Origin: Ignavibacteriota bacterium
GTDB taxonomy: Bacteria > Bacteroidota > Ignavibacteria > Tepidaquicellales > Tepidaquicellaceae
Assembly: GCA_026390735.1 (NCBI GenBank)
Contig: JAPLFJ010000002.1
Coordinates: 1-60,796, forward strand
Reading direction: 5' to 3'
Length of the DNA: 60,796 bases
Shown: in pieces, positions 8,964-17,836 of the stretch
Position numbering within the stretch: the first letter of the stretch is position 1
Layout: each line of letters opens with the position of its first letter
Notes under the pieces: generated by a model
The model's input: the letters and a program-made list of their open reading frames with translations, nothing else
Database searches by the model: none
What the model was told of the DNA's origin: nothing
Translations under genes and position numbers: made by a program

Positions 8964-9329
8964 GTGAATAAGAGACATTTAACCAACAGACAAAAGATAA
9001 AATTCAGAATTAGAAAAAGAGTTAACGGTACACCTGAAAGACCAAGATTGATGGTTTTCAGAAGTTTATCACATATTTATGCTAATTTAATTGATGATGT
9101 CAACGGAGTAACAATATTCTCAGTTTCATCAACACAAAAAGAACTTGCCGGGAAAATATTATCAATAAAAGGAAGAACAGCTCAGTCAAAAGAAATAGGA
9201 AAAGCACTGGCAGAAAAAGCCAAAGCTAAAAATATTGAAGCTGTCGTCTTTGACAGAAATGGTTACTTATATCACGGTAGAGTAAAAGCTTTAGCAGACG
9301 GTGCAAGAGAAGGTGGTTTAAAGTTTTAA
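8964..9329 (+). CDS. rplR: Ribosomal protein uL18 (GTG start)
   Basis: This 5S-rRNA-binding protein of 121 residues has [20 protein letters not shown] and the C-terminal [20 protein letters not shown] block typical of L18. GTG at 8964 is the only start that fits the conserved N-terminus. A tRNA gene follows instead of rpsE, which is unusual. Confidence 0.96.
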   Translation: MNKRHLTNRQKIKFRIRKRVNGTPERPRLMVFRSLSHIYANLIDDVNGVTIFSVSSTQKELAGKILSIKGRTAQSKEIGKALAEKAKAKNIEAVVFDRNGYLYHGRVKALADGAREGGLKF

Positions 9330-9364
9330 TTAAATTTTTTATATTTAATAATTTAGAGTTACTT

Positions 9365-9435
9365 TCTCGGATCGTCTAATGGCAGGACAGCGGCCTTTGG
9401 AGCCGTTAGTGGAGGTTCGACTCCTCCTCTGAGAA
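9365..9435 (+). tRNA. tRNA-Gln (anticodon TTG)
   Basis: A full cloverleaf can be drawn. The acceptor is TCTCGGA/TCTGAGA, the anticodon stem is GCGGC/GCCGT with loop CTTTGGA (anticodon TTG, reading CAA), and the T arm is GGAGG-TTCGACT-CCTCC. The discriminator is A at 9435, and CCA is not encoded. The gene sits between rplR and rpsE in the same orientation, so it may be cut out of the ribosomal-protein transcript as well as made from its own promoter. Confidence 0.93.
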
Positions 9436-9449
9436 CGAATAAATAAATG

Positions 9450-9488
9450 ACTTGACATTAACGTTTGTTTTCATAATTATTGTCAAGT
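9450..9488 (+). promoter_or_regulatory. Inverted repeat and possible promoter between tRNA-Gln and rpsE
   Basis: ACTTGACA (9450-9457) and TGTCAAGT (9481-9488) are perfect inverted copies, followed by TCTTTT. The left arm contains TTGACA (9452-9457) with TAATTA 16 bases on (9474-9479). The segment can therefore be read either as a weak terminator after the tRNA or as a promoter restarting transcription for rpsE. I cannot choose between them from sequence alone. Confidence 0.45.
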
Positions 9489-9573
9489 TCTTTTAAATAA
9501 AAACTTTATATCGGCATCATTTTGATGTTAAATATAAGGTAGTTAACAAAAAGCGAAAAAATAATTTAGTTTA

Positions 9574-10083
9574 ATGGCGAAAAAATACATAAAGGCAAGC
9601 GAACTCGAATTAAAAGAAAAGTTAGTCTACATAGGCAGAGTTGCGAAGGTTGTAAAAGGTGGTAGAAGGTTTAGTTTCAGTGCAGTCAGCGTAGTTGGTG
9701 ATGGAAAAGGACACGTTGGAATTGGATTGGGAAAAGCCAATGAAGTAACCGATGCAATCAGAAAAAGTGTGGAAGATGCAAGAAAAAGCATTATCTCTGT
9801 TCCTTTAAGAAAAGGAACATTGCCATACGAAATCATAGGTAAATATGGTGCAGCAAAGGTTTTGTTGAAACCGGCTTCCCCTGGAACAGGTTTAATCGCA
9901 GGTGGCGGTGTAAGAGCAGTTCTTGAATCTGTTGGTGTACAGGACGTTTTAACTAAATTATTAGGTTCGTCAAACCCGCATAATGTAGTTAAGGCAACAG
10001 TCAGCGCATTAAAGAACCTCAAAGATGCAAAAATGATTGCAGATAAACGCGGTATCGGCTTAGCAGAACTTTTTTCAATGTAA
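9574..10083 (+). CDS. rpsE: Ribosomal protein uS5
   Basis: This 169-residue protein at the mRNA entry channel helps decoding fidelity. It has the [16 protein letters not shown] motif of the dsRNA-binding fold and the [19 protein letters not shown] block typical of S5. It resumes the spc order after the tRNA insertion. Confidence 0.98.
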   Translation: MAKKYIKASELELKEKLVYIGRVAKVVKGGRRFSFSAVSVVGDGKGHVGIGLGKANEVTDAIRKSVEDARKSIISVPLRKGTLPYEIIGKYGAAKVLLKPASPGTGLIAGGGVRAVLESVGVQDVLTKLLGSSNPHNVVKATVSALKNLKDAKMIADKRGIGLAELFSM

Positions 10084-10099
10084 ATGAATTATAACATAA

Positions 10100-10285
10100 A
10101 TGGAAAACAATTTAAAAATAACACAGACAAAAAGTATAATAGACCAAACTGTAAGACAAAAAAGGACTATTGAAGCATTGGGTTTAGGCAGACCTAATTA
10201 TTCAGTCGTTAAAAAAGATACACCGCAAATAAGAGGAATGATTGAAAAAGTGAAACATTTGGTGAAAATAGAAGTATTACAATAA
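10100..10285 (+). CDS. rpmD: Ribosomal protein uL30
   Basis: This 61-residue protein fits bacterial L30, with the core LKITQTKSIIDQTVRQKRTI and an IRGMIEKVKHLVKIE end. It lies directly after rpsE as expected. The next gene should be rplO but is instead a barrel protein. Confidence 0.95.
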   Translation: MENNLKITQTKSIIDQTVRQKRTIEALGLGRPNYSVVKKDTPQIRGMIEKVKHLVKIEVLQ

Positions 10286-10357
10286 AAAGTTTTCAGCAAT
10301 ATGAGGTATAAATTACAGTTAAAAACTATTTAAAAAACAAAAATGAAAGGTAACAAA

Positions 10358-11611
10358 ATGAAATTTGCAAAATTACTCTCAGTTGTATTGTTTGCAGTTA
10401 TGCTTTTAACTTCTGTATCCTATGGACAAAGTATTTCCAGTGGAACAGCAAGATATGAAGCATTAGGATACAATCCTTTTATAAAGGATGCATCCATAGA
10501 TATTAATAGAAATCCGGCATGGACAACCGTCTACAGAAATTATACATTCGGTGACATCGGAAGAAATGCAGTTGGTACAGATCAATACCAGTTAACTGAC
10601 CAATTTGGTGCAGTAAACTTTGGAGTATCAAAAGATGTTGCTTTAGGTTTGGTTTTAAACAAATATGAAGACAACTGGACAGATTTCCCTGCTGCTATCG
10701 ACACAGTTTTAGGTATAAAGAGACCTGTAGTTCCTTTAAAAATAACTTTAGGCTGGCAGATGTCACCTAAGTTTGCATTAGGTTTCGCACCGTATTATGC
10801 AGCATGGTCAAGTGAACAGCAATTTACAGCAGTAACAGATATTACCAAGTTAAGCTCAAGTTCATTAGGAGCAACAGTTGGTTTACTCTCGAAACTTGAA
10901 AATGGCTGGATTGAAGGCGCTGTTGATGCAAAATTCAATAGTTACAAAAGTGATGTAACAGTAGGAACAACTAATACTGTACAGAATAATCAGGGTGGAA
11001 TGAACCTTTCATTCTTCACCAGAGGATTCTTCTTAATAAATAAATCAATGGGATTAAACTTAGTTCCTTACTTAGCTTTCTCAACATCAAGCTGGAATCC
11101 TATCGCAGTTCCTACATCTTTAGGTTATCCTGACAACCAGTTTTCAACCATGAATTTAGGTGGTGGTATTGGTGTTAATATGCCTGTATTTGATAATGGT
11201 TTATTAGCCGGTGGATTATCTTTTGGTTATAGTTCACTTTCAGATAAATCAGCTCTTAGCTCAGGTAGAAATATTACAAATACAGCTTTTGTATTACCAG
11301 CATTTAACTTAGGTCTTGAATGGCCGTTTACTGACTGGATGACAGGCAGAGTTGGATATTCAAGAGCAGTAGCATCAGTAAAGAATAACGTTGAAACAAC
11401 AATTGGAACAGCAGTTACCACATATACAAAGGGAACAGCAGTTTCATCACCTGACCAGACAATTACAACAGGTTTAGGTTTCCATTTCAATAGATTCAGC
11501 ATTGATGGAACAGTTGGTGAAAAATTATTCAAAGATGGTTTCTATATAGTAACAGGAAAAATAAACGAATTATTCGGAATGTTATCAGCATCTTACAACT
11601 TTGGAAAGTAA
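10358..11611 (+). CDS. Outer-membrane beta-barrel protein inserted in the spc operon
   Basis: I do not recognise a named family. The product has a signal peptide (MKFAKLLSVVLFAVMLLTSV, cut near SYGQ) and about 395 residues of Gly- and aromatic-rich alternating strands (ALGYNPFIKDASIDINRNPAW near the start; repeated LGLxxN/ALGFAPYYAAW-like strands), ending ASYNFGK. I chose ATG 10358 rather than ATG 10343 because AAAGGTAAC precedes it at ribosome-binding distance and it starts at the signal peptide. FadL- or porin-like transport is possible but unproven. The gene lies between rpmD and rplO on the same strand and is closed by a strong hairpin terminator, so it behaves like a self-contained cassette inside the ribosomal operon. 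Confidence 0.8.
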   Translation: MKFAKLLSVVLFAVMLLTSVSYGQSISSGTARYEALGYNPFIKDASIDINRNPAWTTVYRNYTFGDIGRNAVGTDQYQLTDQFGAVNFGVSKDVALGLVLNKYEDNWTDFPAAIDTVLGIKRPVVPLKITLGWQMSPKFALGFAPYYAAWSSEQQFTAVTDITKLSSSSLGATVGLLSKLENGWIEGAVDAKFNSYKSDVTVGTTNTVQNNQGGMNLSFFTRGFFLINKSMGLNLVPYLAFSTSSWNPIAVPTSLGYPDNQFSTMNLGGGIGVNMPVFDNGLLAGGLSFGYSSLSDKSALSSGRNITNTAFVLPAFNLGLEWPFTDWMTGRVGYSRAVASVKNNVETTIGTAVTTYTKGTAVSSPDQTITTGLGFHFNRFSIDGTVGEKLFKDGFYIVTGKINELFGMLSASYNFGK

Positions 11612-11642
11612 GATTCTTTTAAATATATAAAAAGTAGTTTAA

Positions 11643-11675
11643 AAGACCCCTTGCTTGTTACAAGGGGTCTTATTA
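11643..11675 (+). terminator. Rho-independent-type terminator before rplO
   Basis: AGACCCCTTG (11644-11653) and CAAGGGGTCT (11661-11670) form a perfect GC-rich stem with a 7-base loop, followed by TATTATTAG. The tail is only moderately T-rich. Only 20 bases separate it from rplO, so read-through must feed the downstream ribosomal genes unless an unseen promoter overlaps the hairpin. Confidence 0.8.
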
Positions 11676-11695
11676 TTAGATAAATTTAAAAACAA

Positions 11696-12154
11696 ATGAA
11701 CATACTCAGTAACTTAAAATACGCAGAAGGCTCGAGAAAAAAGAGAAAAAGAGTCGGTAGAGGTCAGGGTTCCGGAATTGGCGGTACTTCCACAAGAGGC
11801 GAAAACGGAGCAAAGTCACGTTCAGGAAATAAATACAGAGCTTGGTTTGAAGGCGGTCAGATGCCGCTTCAAAGAAGAGTTCCTAAGTTCGGATTTAAAA
11901 ACATAAACAGAGTTGAGTATAACGTTTTAAATCTTGGCGGTATTCAGAAACTTATCGATGAAGGTAAGATTAAGGAAACTGCAGTAGACATAAAATATTT
12001 TCTTGATTTTGGTTTTGTGAAGGATTCCCGTAAACCATTGAAAATTCTTGGTAACGGTGAATTAAAGTCTAAACTTGAGATCTCAGCAAACTCATTTAGC
12101 AAATCAGCAAAAGATAAAATCGAAAACCTCGGAGGAAAAGCCATCATAATATGA
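11696..12154 (+). CDS. rplO: Ribosomal protein uL15
   Basis: This 152-residue assembly protein opens with the Lys/Gly-rich N-terminal arm (KRKRVGRGQGSGIGGTSTRG), contains FEGGQMPLQRRVPKFGF, and ends GGKAIII, all typical of L15. The stop overlaps the secY start (ATGA). Confidence 0.97.
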   Translation: MNILSNLKYAEGSRKKRKRVGRGQGSGIGGTSTRGENGAKSRSGNKYRAWFEGGQMPLQRRVPKFGFKNINRVEYNVLNLGGIQKLIDEGKIKETAVDIKYFLDFGFVKDSRKPLKILGNGELKSKLEISANSFSKSAKDKIENLGGKAIII

Positions 12155-13485
12155 GCGGTTTCGTAGAAAATTTCAGGAATATATTCAAGATAGAAGAACT
12201 CAGAACGAGAATCTTCTTTACTATTGCCTTGTTGGTAGTAGTTAGAATTGGTGCCCACATAACTTTACCAGGTATAGATGCTTCTATACTCGCTGAAGCA
12301 AACAAGAATTCAAATGCAGGCGGTTTATTCGGTCTGTATGATATGTTTGTAGGTGGAGCATTCAGTAAGGCCGCAGTATTTTCATTGGGAATAATGCCTT
12401 ACATCAGTGCATCTATTATAATACAGTTATTAGGTGCAGTATTTCCATACTTCCAGAAACTTCAGAAAGAAGGTGAAGAAGGCAGGAAAAAAATAAATCA
12501 GTTAACAAGATTAGGCACTATACCCGTTGCAGCATTACAGGCATGGGGTATCAGTGTTCAGCTTGCAAGCCGTAGAGCAGGGGATTTGCACATTATCAGT
12601 CCTGAAGTTTCTATGTTTGTGTTTACAATGGCTACAGTTGTTTTCTTAACAGCTGGTACTATTTTGTTAATGTGGTTTGGTGAACAGATTACGGAAAGAG
12701 GTATTGGAAACGGTATTTCCCTTATTATATTTATTGGTATAATAGACAGATTCCCTTATTCAATATTTGATGAATACCAGATTATTGCATCGGGTGTACG
12801 AAACATTTTGATTGAAGTTGTGTATGTAGCAGGATTTGTATTTATCATTGCCGGTGTAATTGCCGTTACAATAGCTACTCGAAAGATTCCTGTACAATAC
12901 GCAAAAAGGGTTGTAGGTAGAAAAGTTTTTGGCGGTGTCACGCAGTACATACCTTTAAAGGTTAATCAGGCTGGTGTTATGCCGTTAATTTTTGCTCAGT
13001 CAATAATGTTTATTCCGAGCACAGTTTTATCATTTTTCCCTAATAGTGATTTTATGCAGTCTGTTGCAAAGTACTTTGAATATCAAAGTTACTTTTATTC
13101 GTTTATTTACGCAATGTTGATAATATTTTTCACGTATTTCTACACAGCTATAGCGTTTAATCCAAAAGACGTTGCTGAGAATATGAGAAAACAGGGTGGG
13201 TTTATTCCGGGGGTCAGACCAGGAAGGCCTACATCTGATTTTATAGATAATATATTAACGAAGATTACATTACCTGGGTCTATATTTTTAGCTATAATTG
13301 CTATTATACCATCATTTTTAATGAAACTTGGTATCAGTAACGGATTAGCTCAGTTTTTTGGCGGAACAAGTTTATTGATTATAGTTGGTGTGGCACTGGA
13401 TACATTACAGCAGATAGAGTCGCATTTATTGATGAGGCACTACGATGGATTTATGAAAGGTACTAAATTAAAATCCAGAAGGTAA
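12151..13485 (+). CDS. secY: Preprotein translocase subunit SecY
   Basis: SecY forms the protein-conducting channel with SecE/SecG in the inner membrane. At 444 residues, with about ten hydrophobic segments, it is full length. Diagnostic stretches are the plug region near GLYDMFVGGAFSKA, GEQITERGIGNGISLIIF, and FNPKDVAENMRKQGGFIPG. It is translationally coupled to rplO by a four-base overlap. Confidence 0.98.
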   Translation: MSGFVENFRNIFKIEELRTRIFFTIALLVVVRIGAHITLPGIDASILAEANKNSNAGGLFGLYDMFVGGAFSKAAVFSLGIMPYISASIIIQLLGAVFPYFQKLQKEGEEGRKKINQLTRLGTIPVAALQAWGISVQLASRRAGDLHIISPEVSMFVFTMATVVFLTAGTILLMWFGEQITERGIGNGISLIIFIGIIDRFPYSIFDEYQIIASGVRNILIEVVYVAGFVFIIAGVIAVTIATRKIPVQYAKRVVGRKVFGGVTQYIPLKVNQAGVMPLIFAQSIMFIPSTVLSFFPNSDFMQSVAKYFEYQSYFYSFIYAMLIIFFTYFYTAIAFNPKDVAENMRKQGGFIPGVRPGRPTSDFIDNILTKITLPGSIFLAIIAIIPSFLMKLGISNGLAQFFGGTSLLIIVGVALDTLQQIESHLLMRHYDGFMKGTKLKSRR

Positions 13486-13496
13486 TTGTAATTTAG

Positions 13497-14258
13497 ATGT
13501 CATTAATAAAAAGTGAAGAAGAAATAGAGTTGATGAGAGTAAGCAACAGTATTGTTGCTGAAACTTTAAGGCACATAAAGAAATTTGTTGAAGCTGGTGT
13601 TACGACTAAAGAGTTAGACGGAGAAATAGAAAAATTTATACTGAGCAATGATGCAAAACCTGCTTTTAAAGGTTATGGTGGAACAAGGAAGAGAAATGGA
13701 TTTCCTGCGAGTGCCTGCATCTCGATTAATGAAGAAGTAGTTCATGGGATTCCTTCGGAAAGAAAACTCGAAAATGGTGATATAGTATCAATTGATGTTG
13801 GTGTATTAAAAAATGGTTATTATGGTGATTCAGCCTATACGTTCGCAGTAGGTGAAATCAATGCTAAGAAAAAAAGTTTACTTAAGATAACAGAAGAATC
13901 TTTATACAAAGGAATAGCAAAGGCATCGGCTGGAAACAGTATAAATGATATAGCGGTTGCAATACAGACGTATGTTGAAGGATCAGGATATGGAATTGTC
14001 AGGGATTTAGTCGGACATGGGATTGGTAAGAATTTGCACGAGGAACCTGCAGTACCGAATTTTTACATTACTTCGAGTAATTTTAAACTCAGAGCAGGAA
14101 TGACGATAGCAATAGAACCAATGGTAAATTATGGCACTTATGGAGTTAAAACTTTGTGTGATGGATGGACAATAATTACAAGAGATGGTGAACCATCTGC
14201 CCATTTCGAGCATACGATACTGATTACTGAAAGAGAAGCAGAAATATTAACATTATAA
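13497..14258 (+). CDS. map: Methionine aminopeptidase, type I
   Basis: The enzyme removes N-terminal Met from new proteins using a two-metal centre. Metal ligands of the family are visible in order: Asp in SIDVGV, Asp in YGDSAYTF, His in [12 protein letters not shown], Glu in AIEPMV, and Glu in the final HFEHTIL. At 253 residues it is a plain type I enzyme. It follows secY directly, with no adk between them as in many other bacteria. Confidence 0.96.
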   Translation: MSLIKSEEEIELMRVSNSIVAETLRHIKKFVEAGVTTKELDGEIEKFILSNDAKPAFKGYGGTRKRNGFPASACISINEEVVHGIPSERKLENGDIVSIDVGVLKNGYYGDSAYTFAVGEINAKKKSLLKITEESLYKGIAKASAGNSINDIAVAIQTYVEGSGYGIVRDLVGHGIGKNLHEEPAVPNFYITSSNFKLRAGMTIAIEPMVNYGTYGVKTLCDGWTIITRDGEPSAHFEHTILITEREAEILTL

Positions 14259-14265
14259 AATACAT

Positions 14266-14484
14266 TTGGTTAAACAGGATTCAATAAAAGTAGATGGTGT
14301 GATTTTGGAAATTCTACCCAATACTACTTTCAAAGTAAAGCTGGAAAACGGGCATGAAATTTTAGCGCATATATCGGGTAAGATGAGAATGCACTACATA
14401 AGAATTCTGCAAGGCGACAAGGTAAGCGTTGAACTGTCACCTTACGATTTAACAAAAGGAAGAATAACTTACAGGTACAAATAA
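14266..14484 (+). CDS. infA: Translation initiation factor IF-1 (TTG start)
   Basis: This 72-residue OB-fold protein binds the 30S A site. [20 protein letters not shown] and [16 protein letters not shown] followed by [11 protein letters not shown] are textbook IF-1. The start is TTG at 14266, seven bases after map, and no in-frame ATG exists at the N-terminus. Confidence 0.97.
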   Translation: MVKQDSIKVDGVILEILPNTTFKVKLENGHEILAHISGKMRMHYIRILQGDKVSVELSPYDLTKGRITYRYK

Positions 14485-14503
14485 AAAATTAATTCTATAG
14501 TAT

Positions 14504-14617
14504 ATGAAAGTCAGAAGTTCTGTAAAGAAAATGTGTGATAAGTGTAAGATAATCAAACGCAAAGGCGTAGTAAGAGTTATATGCACTAATCCAAAACACA
14601 AACAGCGTCAGGGATAA
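14504..14617 (+). CDS. rpmJ: Ribosomal protein bL36, zinc form
   Basis: This 37-residue gene is easily missed because of its size. The translation starts [20 protein letters not shown] and continues to [11 protein letters not shown]. The Cys11, Cys14, Cys27 and His32 zinc ligands are all present. The order infA-rpmJ-rpsM is conserved in bacteria. Confidence 0.97.
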   Translation: MKVRSSVKKMCDKCKIIKRKGVVRVICTNPKHKQRQG

Positions 14618-14649
14618 TTTTAATAATTAATAAATAACAGGAGTATAAA

Positions 14650-15030
14650 TTGGCAAGAATAGCAGGTGTTGACCTTCCGAGAAACAAAAGGGTAGTAATA
14701 GGATTAACCTCTATATTCGGCATTGGTGTATCGACATCAAAATCGATTTTAAGTAAACTTGGTATCAGCGAGCATACCAAAGTTTCAGCTTTAACAGATG
14801 ATGAAGTAAATAAGATAAGAACAGAGATTGGATTTATAAAGATCGAAGGAGCATTGAAATCCGAAGTTCAGATGAACATCAAAAGGTTGATAGATATCGG
14901 AACTTACAGAGGCAAAAGACACAGAAGAGGATTACCTGTTAGAGGTCAGAGAACTCGTACCAATGCAAGAACAAGAAAAGGTAAGAGAAAGACAGTTGCA
15001 GGAAAGAAGAAAGCCGCAGCTAAGAAGTAA
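14650..15030 (+). CDS. rpsM: Ribosomal protein uS13 (TTG start)
   Basis: This 126-residue head protein bridges to the 50S and contacts P-site t[22 protein letters not shown] at the start and [19 protein letters not shown] near the end are diagnostic. The start is TTG at 14650, preceded by AGGAG. The tail ends in a short Lys/Ala-rich run. Confidence 0.97.
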   Translation: MARIAGVDLPRNKRVVIGLTSIFGIGVSTSKSILSKLGISEHTKVSALTDDEVNKIRTEIGFIKIEGALKSEVQMNIKRLIDIGTYRGKRHRRGLPVRGQRTRTNARTRKGKRKTVAGKKKAAAKK

Positions 15031-15070
15031 TATAAAAACAGAATTTTTAAATAATTAATATTTAACAGAT

Positions 15071-15457
15071 TTGGCAAAAACCGTAAAAAAGACGAAGAAG
15101 AAAGTTCTGGTTGAATCAACCGGAGTGGCAAGAATCAGAGCAACATTCAATAACGTTATAGTTACTCTGACTGATTCCTACGGAAATACAATATCCTGGG
15201 CATCTTCTGGGAAAATGGGATTCAAAGGTTCGAAGAAAAACACACCGTTCGCAGCACAGTTAACAGCTGAAGCCGCAGCGAAAGAAGCCTGTGATCTTGG
15301 ATTAAAAAAGGTTGAAGTTTTAATCAAAGGCGTTGGTTCCGGCAGAGATGCTGCAGTCCGTGCACTGAATACAGCAGGGCTGGAAATAACTTCGATTAAG
15401 GATATTACACCACTGCCGCATAACGGTTGCAGACCTCCAAAGAAAAGAAGAGTTTAA
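15071..15457 (+). CDS. rpsK: Ribosomal protein uS11 (TTG start)
   Basis: This 128-residue platform protein contains [36 protein letters not shown] and [17 protein letters not shown], all standard S11 blocks. TTG at 15071 is the only start that fits. The N-terminus carries a Lys-rich extension of about 15 residues. Confidence 0.97.
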   Translation: MAKTVKKTKKKVLVESTGVARIRATFNNVIVTLTDSYGNTISWASSGKMGFKGSKKNTPFAAQLTAEAAAKEACDLGLKKVEVLIKGVGSGRDAAVRALNTAGLEITSIKDITPLPHNGCRPPKKRRV

Positions 15458-15490
15458 AAAATTTTATTATAATTAAAGAGAAAATTATAA

Positions 15491-16120
15491 ATGGCAAGAT
15501 ATACTGATGCAAGTTGTAAACTCTGCAGAAGAGAAAGAACTAAGTTGTTTTTAAAAGGCGTTAAATGTTTTACCGATAAATGCCCTATAGAATCAAGAAA
15601 TTATCCTCCGGGTCAGCATGGAATGAGCAAAAGACCGCGGACATCTGACTATTTGGTTCAGTTAAGAGAAAAACAAAAAATCCGTAAAACATATGGATTG
15701 CTGGAAAAACAATTCAGAGGTTATTTCTCCGAAGCCGCCAAACGTAAAGGAATCACAGGCGAGAACCTGGTCAAAATTCTCGAAAGCAGATTTGATAATA
15801 CTTTATACAGAATAGGTCTCGCTCCGTCGCGTAAAGCTGCAAGACAATTGATACTTCATAAGCATCTGACTGTAAACGGAAATATTGTAAATATTCCTTC
15901 TTATATGTTAAAAGCCGGCGATGTAGTAACTGTCAGAGAAAAAAGTAAAAAATTACCTGCTTTCCACGATGCAATGAAAAGAATGAAAGATAATATGATT
16001 CCTTCATGGTTAAACCTGGATAAGGCCAGCATGTCAGGAAAATATTTACACGTTCCTGAGAGAACTGAAGTTCCGTTTATCGGCAACGAGCAGTTAGTAG
16101 TTGAGTTGTATTCGAAATAA
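15491..16120 (+). CDS. rpsD: Ribosomal protein uS4, zinc form
   Basis: This 209-residue primary 16S-binding protein has its N-terminal zinc-binding cysteines visible (CKLCRRE then CFTDKCPIE). The S4 RNA-binding domain lies at about residues 95-160 (ESRFDNTLYRIGLAPSRKAA). In enterobacteria S4 represses the alpha operon, in which it also sits here. Confidence 0.98.
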   Translation: MARYTDASCKLCRRERTKLFLKGVKCFTDKCPIESRNYPPGQHGMSKRPRTSDYLVQLREKQKIRKTYGLLEKQFRGYFSEAAKRKGITGENLVKILESRFDNTLYRIGLAPSRKAARQLILHKHLTVNGNIVNIPSYMLKAGDVVTVREKSKKLPAFHDAMKRMKDNMIPSWLNLDKASMSGKYLHVPERTEVPFIGNEQLVVELYSK

Positions 16121-16142
16121 AATTTAATATAAATACTATATA

Positions 16143-17138
16143 ATGAAAATTAATCATTTACATTTACCGGAGAAGGTAATTAAAGAAGAGTCCACTTATA
16201 CCGAAACTTTTGGAAGGTTTATTTTGCAGCCGCTTGAAAGAGGATACGGTGTTACAATTGGTAATGCTTTAAGAAGGGTTCTTGTATCTTCTCTTCCCGG
16301 AACAGCTATAATTGCTATTAAGGTTAACGATATACATCACGAGTTTTCTACTATTAAAGGTGTGGTCGAAGATCTTTCAGAAATTATTTTAAATCTGAAG
16401 GAAGTCCGCTTTAAAGATTTGACCGGTAAATCTTCTAAGATTGAATTTAAAATTTCCGGACCCGCAGAATTGAAGGCAAAGCATATTCAGGAAGCAACAG
16501 CAGATTTTGAAATATTAAACCCTGATTTGCACATTGCAACCTTGAATAAAGAAGGCGTTATGGATGTTGAGTTAAGAATCGGAACAGGCATCGGTTATGT
16601 ACCGTCTGAAGAGAATAAGAAACATGATTTACCGCTTGGGTTTATTTCAACGGATTCTTTGTTTTCACCGGTATTAAACGTAAACTATATTATCGAAAAT
16701 ACACGCGTAGCACAAAGAACAGATTATGAGAAATTAATACTCGATGTAACAACCAATGGTGCTATGGAACCTGAAATGTCAATAATAATCGCTTCACGCA
16801 TATTAAAAGATCATATTCAGTTATTCTTAAACCTGAGTCCTGATGCTGAAATCAGAGATACTGAAGAAGAAGTTAAAGATGAACAGTTTGAGAATATTAA
16901 GAAGATATTGTTGACACCTGTTGATGAACTTGATTTATCAGTAAGGTCACAGAATTGCTTACGTTCTGCAAACATAAGGAATATCGCAGAATTAGTAGGT
17001 AAACAGGAATCTGATATGCTTCACTATAGAAATTTTGGAAGAAAATCTTTAGCTGAACTTGGAGATTTAATCGAGAGTTTTGGCTTAACATTTGGAATGG
17101 ACGTTGATAAATATATCGGCGAAGAAAAGAAGAAATAA
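16143..17138 (+). CDS. rpoA: RNA polymerase alpha subunit
   Basis: This 331-residue protein dimerises to start polymerase assembly. The N-terminal domain shows RGYGVTIGNALRRVLVSSLPG. The C-terminal domain is complete with the helix-hairpin-helix region (VDELDLSVRSQNCLRSANI and NFGRKSLAELGDLIESFGL), so UP-element and activator contacts should be possible. It lies between rpsD and rplQ as usual. Confidence 0.98.
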   Translation: MKINHLHLPEKVIKEESTYTETFGRFILQPLERGYGVTIGNALRRVLVSSLPGTAIIAIKVNDIHHEFSTIKGVVEDLSEIILNLKEVRFKDLTGKSSKIEFKISGPAELKAKHIQEATADFEILNPDLHIATLNKEGVMDVELRIGTGIGYVPSEENKKHDLPLGFISTDSLFSPVLNVNYIIENTRVAQRTDYEKLILDVTTNGAMEPEMSIIIASRILKDHIQLFLNLSPDAEIRDTEEEVKDEQFENIKKILLTPVDELDLSVRSQNCLRSANIRNIAELVGKQESDMLHYRNFGRKSLAELGDLIESFGLTFGMDVDKYIGEEKKK

Positions 17139-17180
17139 ATTGCTTCAGTTAATATTTTGAAAACAAATATTTTGTAAAGA

Positions 17181-17777
17181 ATGGAACACAGAAAAAAAGG
17201 TAGAAAATTAAACAGAACTGCGAGTCATAGAAAAGCATTGTTCATGAATCTTTGTATTTCTCTGATTAAACATAAAAGAATAACAACAACTCTGGCAAAA
17301 GCAAAAGATCTGAGACTTTATGTAGAACCATTGCTTACTAAAGCAAAGAATGCTGCAAAAAATCCTGAACTTTATGTCCATTATGCAAGAGAAATCAGAA
17401 AATTTCTTAAAGATAAAGAAGCAATTAATATTCTTTTAAAAGAAGTAGGACCGAAACTGTTGAACCGTAACGGTGGTTATACAAGAGTTCTTAAAAGCGG
17501 CTTCAGATTAGGTGACGGCGGTGAACGTGGAATTATTGAGTTAGTTGACTTTGGAATAGCAGATAAAGCAAAAACAGAGACAGGTAAAACCGCTGCTAAG
17601 GCACCTGCAAAAAAAACAGTAGCAAAAAAAGTTAAGACAGATGCTGTTGATGAAAAGAAATCTGATAAACCTGCAAAGAAAACTGCAGTGAAGAAAACAA
17701 AAGCAGCTAAGGAAGAAAAACCGGTTAAGAAAACTGCTGCGAAAAAAACTGTAACAAAGAAGAAAAAAGAAGATTAA
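17181..17777 (+). CDS. rplQ: Ribosomal protein bL17 with long Lys/Ala-rich tail
   Basis: The first ~125 residues are normal L17 (MEHRKKGRKLNRTASHRKAL at the start; NGGYTRVLKSGFRLGDGGE later). The remaining ~70 residues form a low-complexity tail built from KKTAAKK, KKTVAKK and PAKK-like units. This resembles histone-H1-like tails and is probably disordered and rRNA- or DNA-binding. Total length is 198 residues against about 120-130 in most bacteria. It is the last gene of the cluster and is followed by a terminator. Confidence 0.95.
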   Translation: MEHRKKGRKLNRTASHRKALFMNLCISLIKHKRITTTLAKAKDLRLYVEPLLTKAKNAAKNPELYVHYAREIRKFLKDKEAINILLKEVGPKLLNRNGGYTRVLKSGFRLGDGGERGIIELVDFGIADKAKTETGKTAAKAPAKKTVAKKVKTDAVDEKKSDKPAKKTAVKKTKAAKEEKPVKKTAAKKTVTKKKKED

Positions 17778-17801
17778 TAATTATAATTCTCGTTGGAAAT
17801 T

Positions 17802-17836
17802 AAACGGCTGCTGATTGCTTAGCAGCCGTTTTTATT
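17802..17836 (+). terminator. Terminator of the ribosomal cluster
   Basis: AAACGGCTGCT and AGCAGCCGTTT form an 11-bp stem with an 8-base loop, followed by a T-rich tail. This is a strong intrinsic terminator 25 bases after rplQ. Confidence 0.9.
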
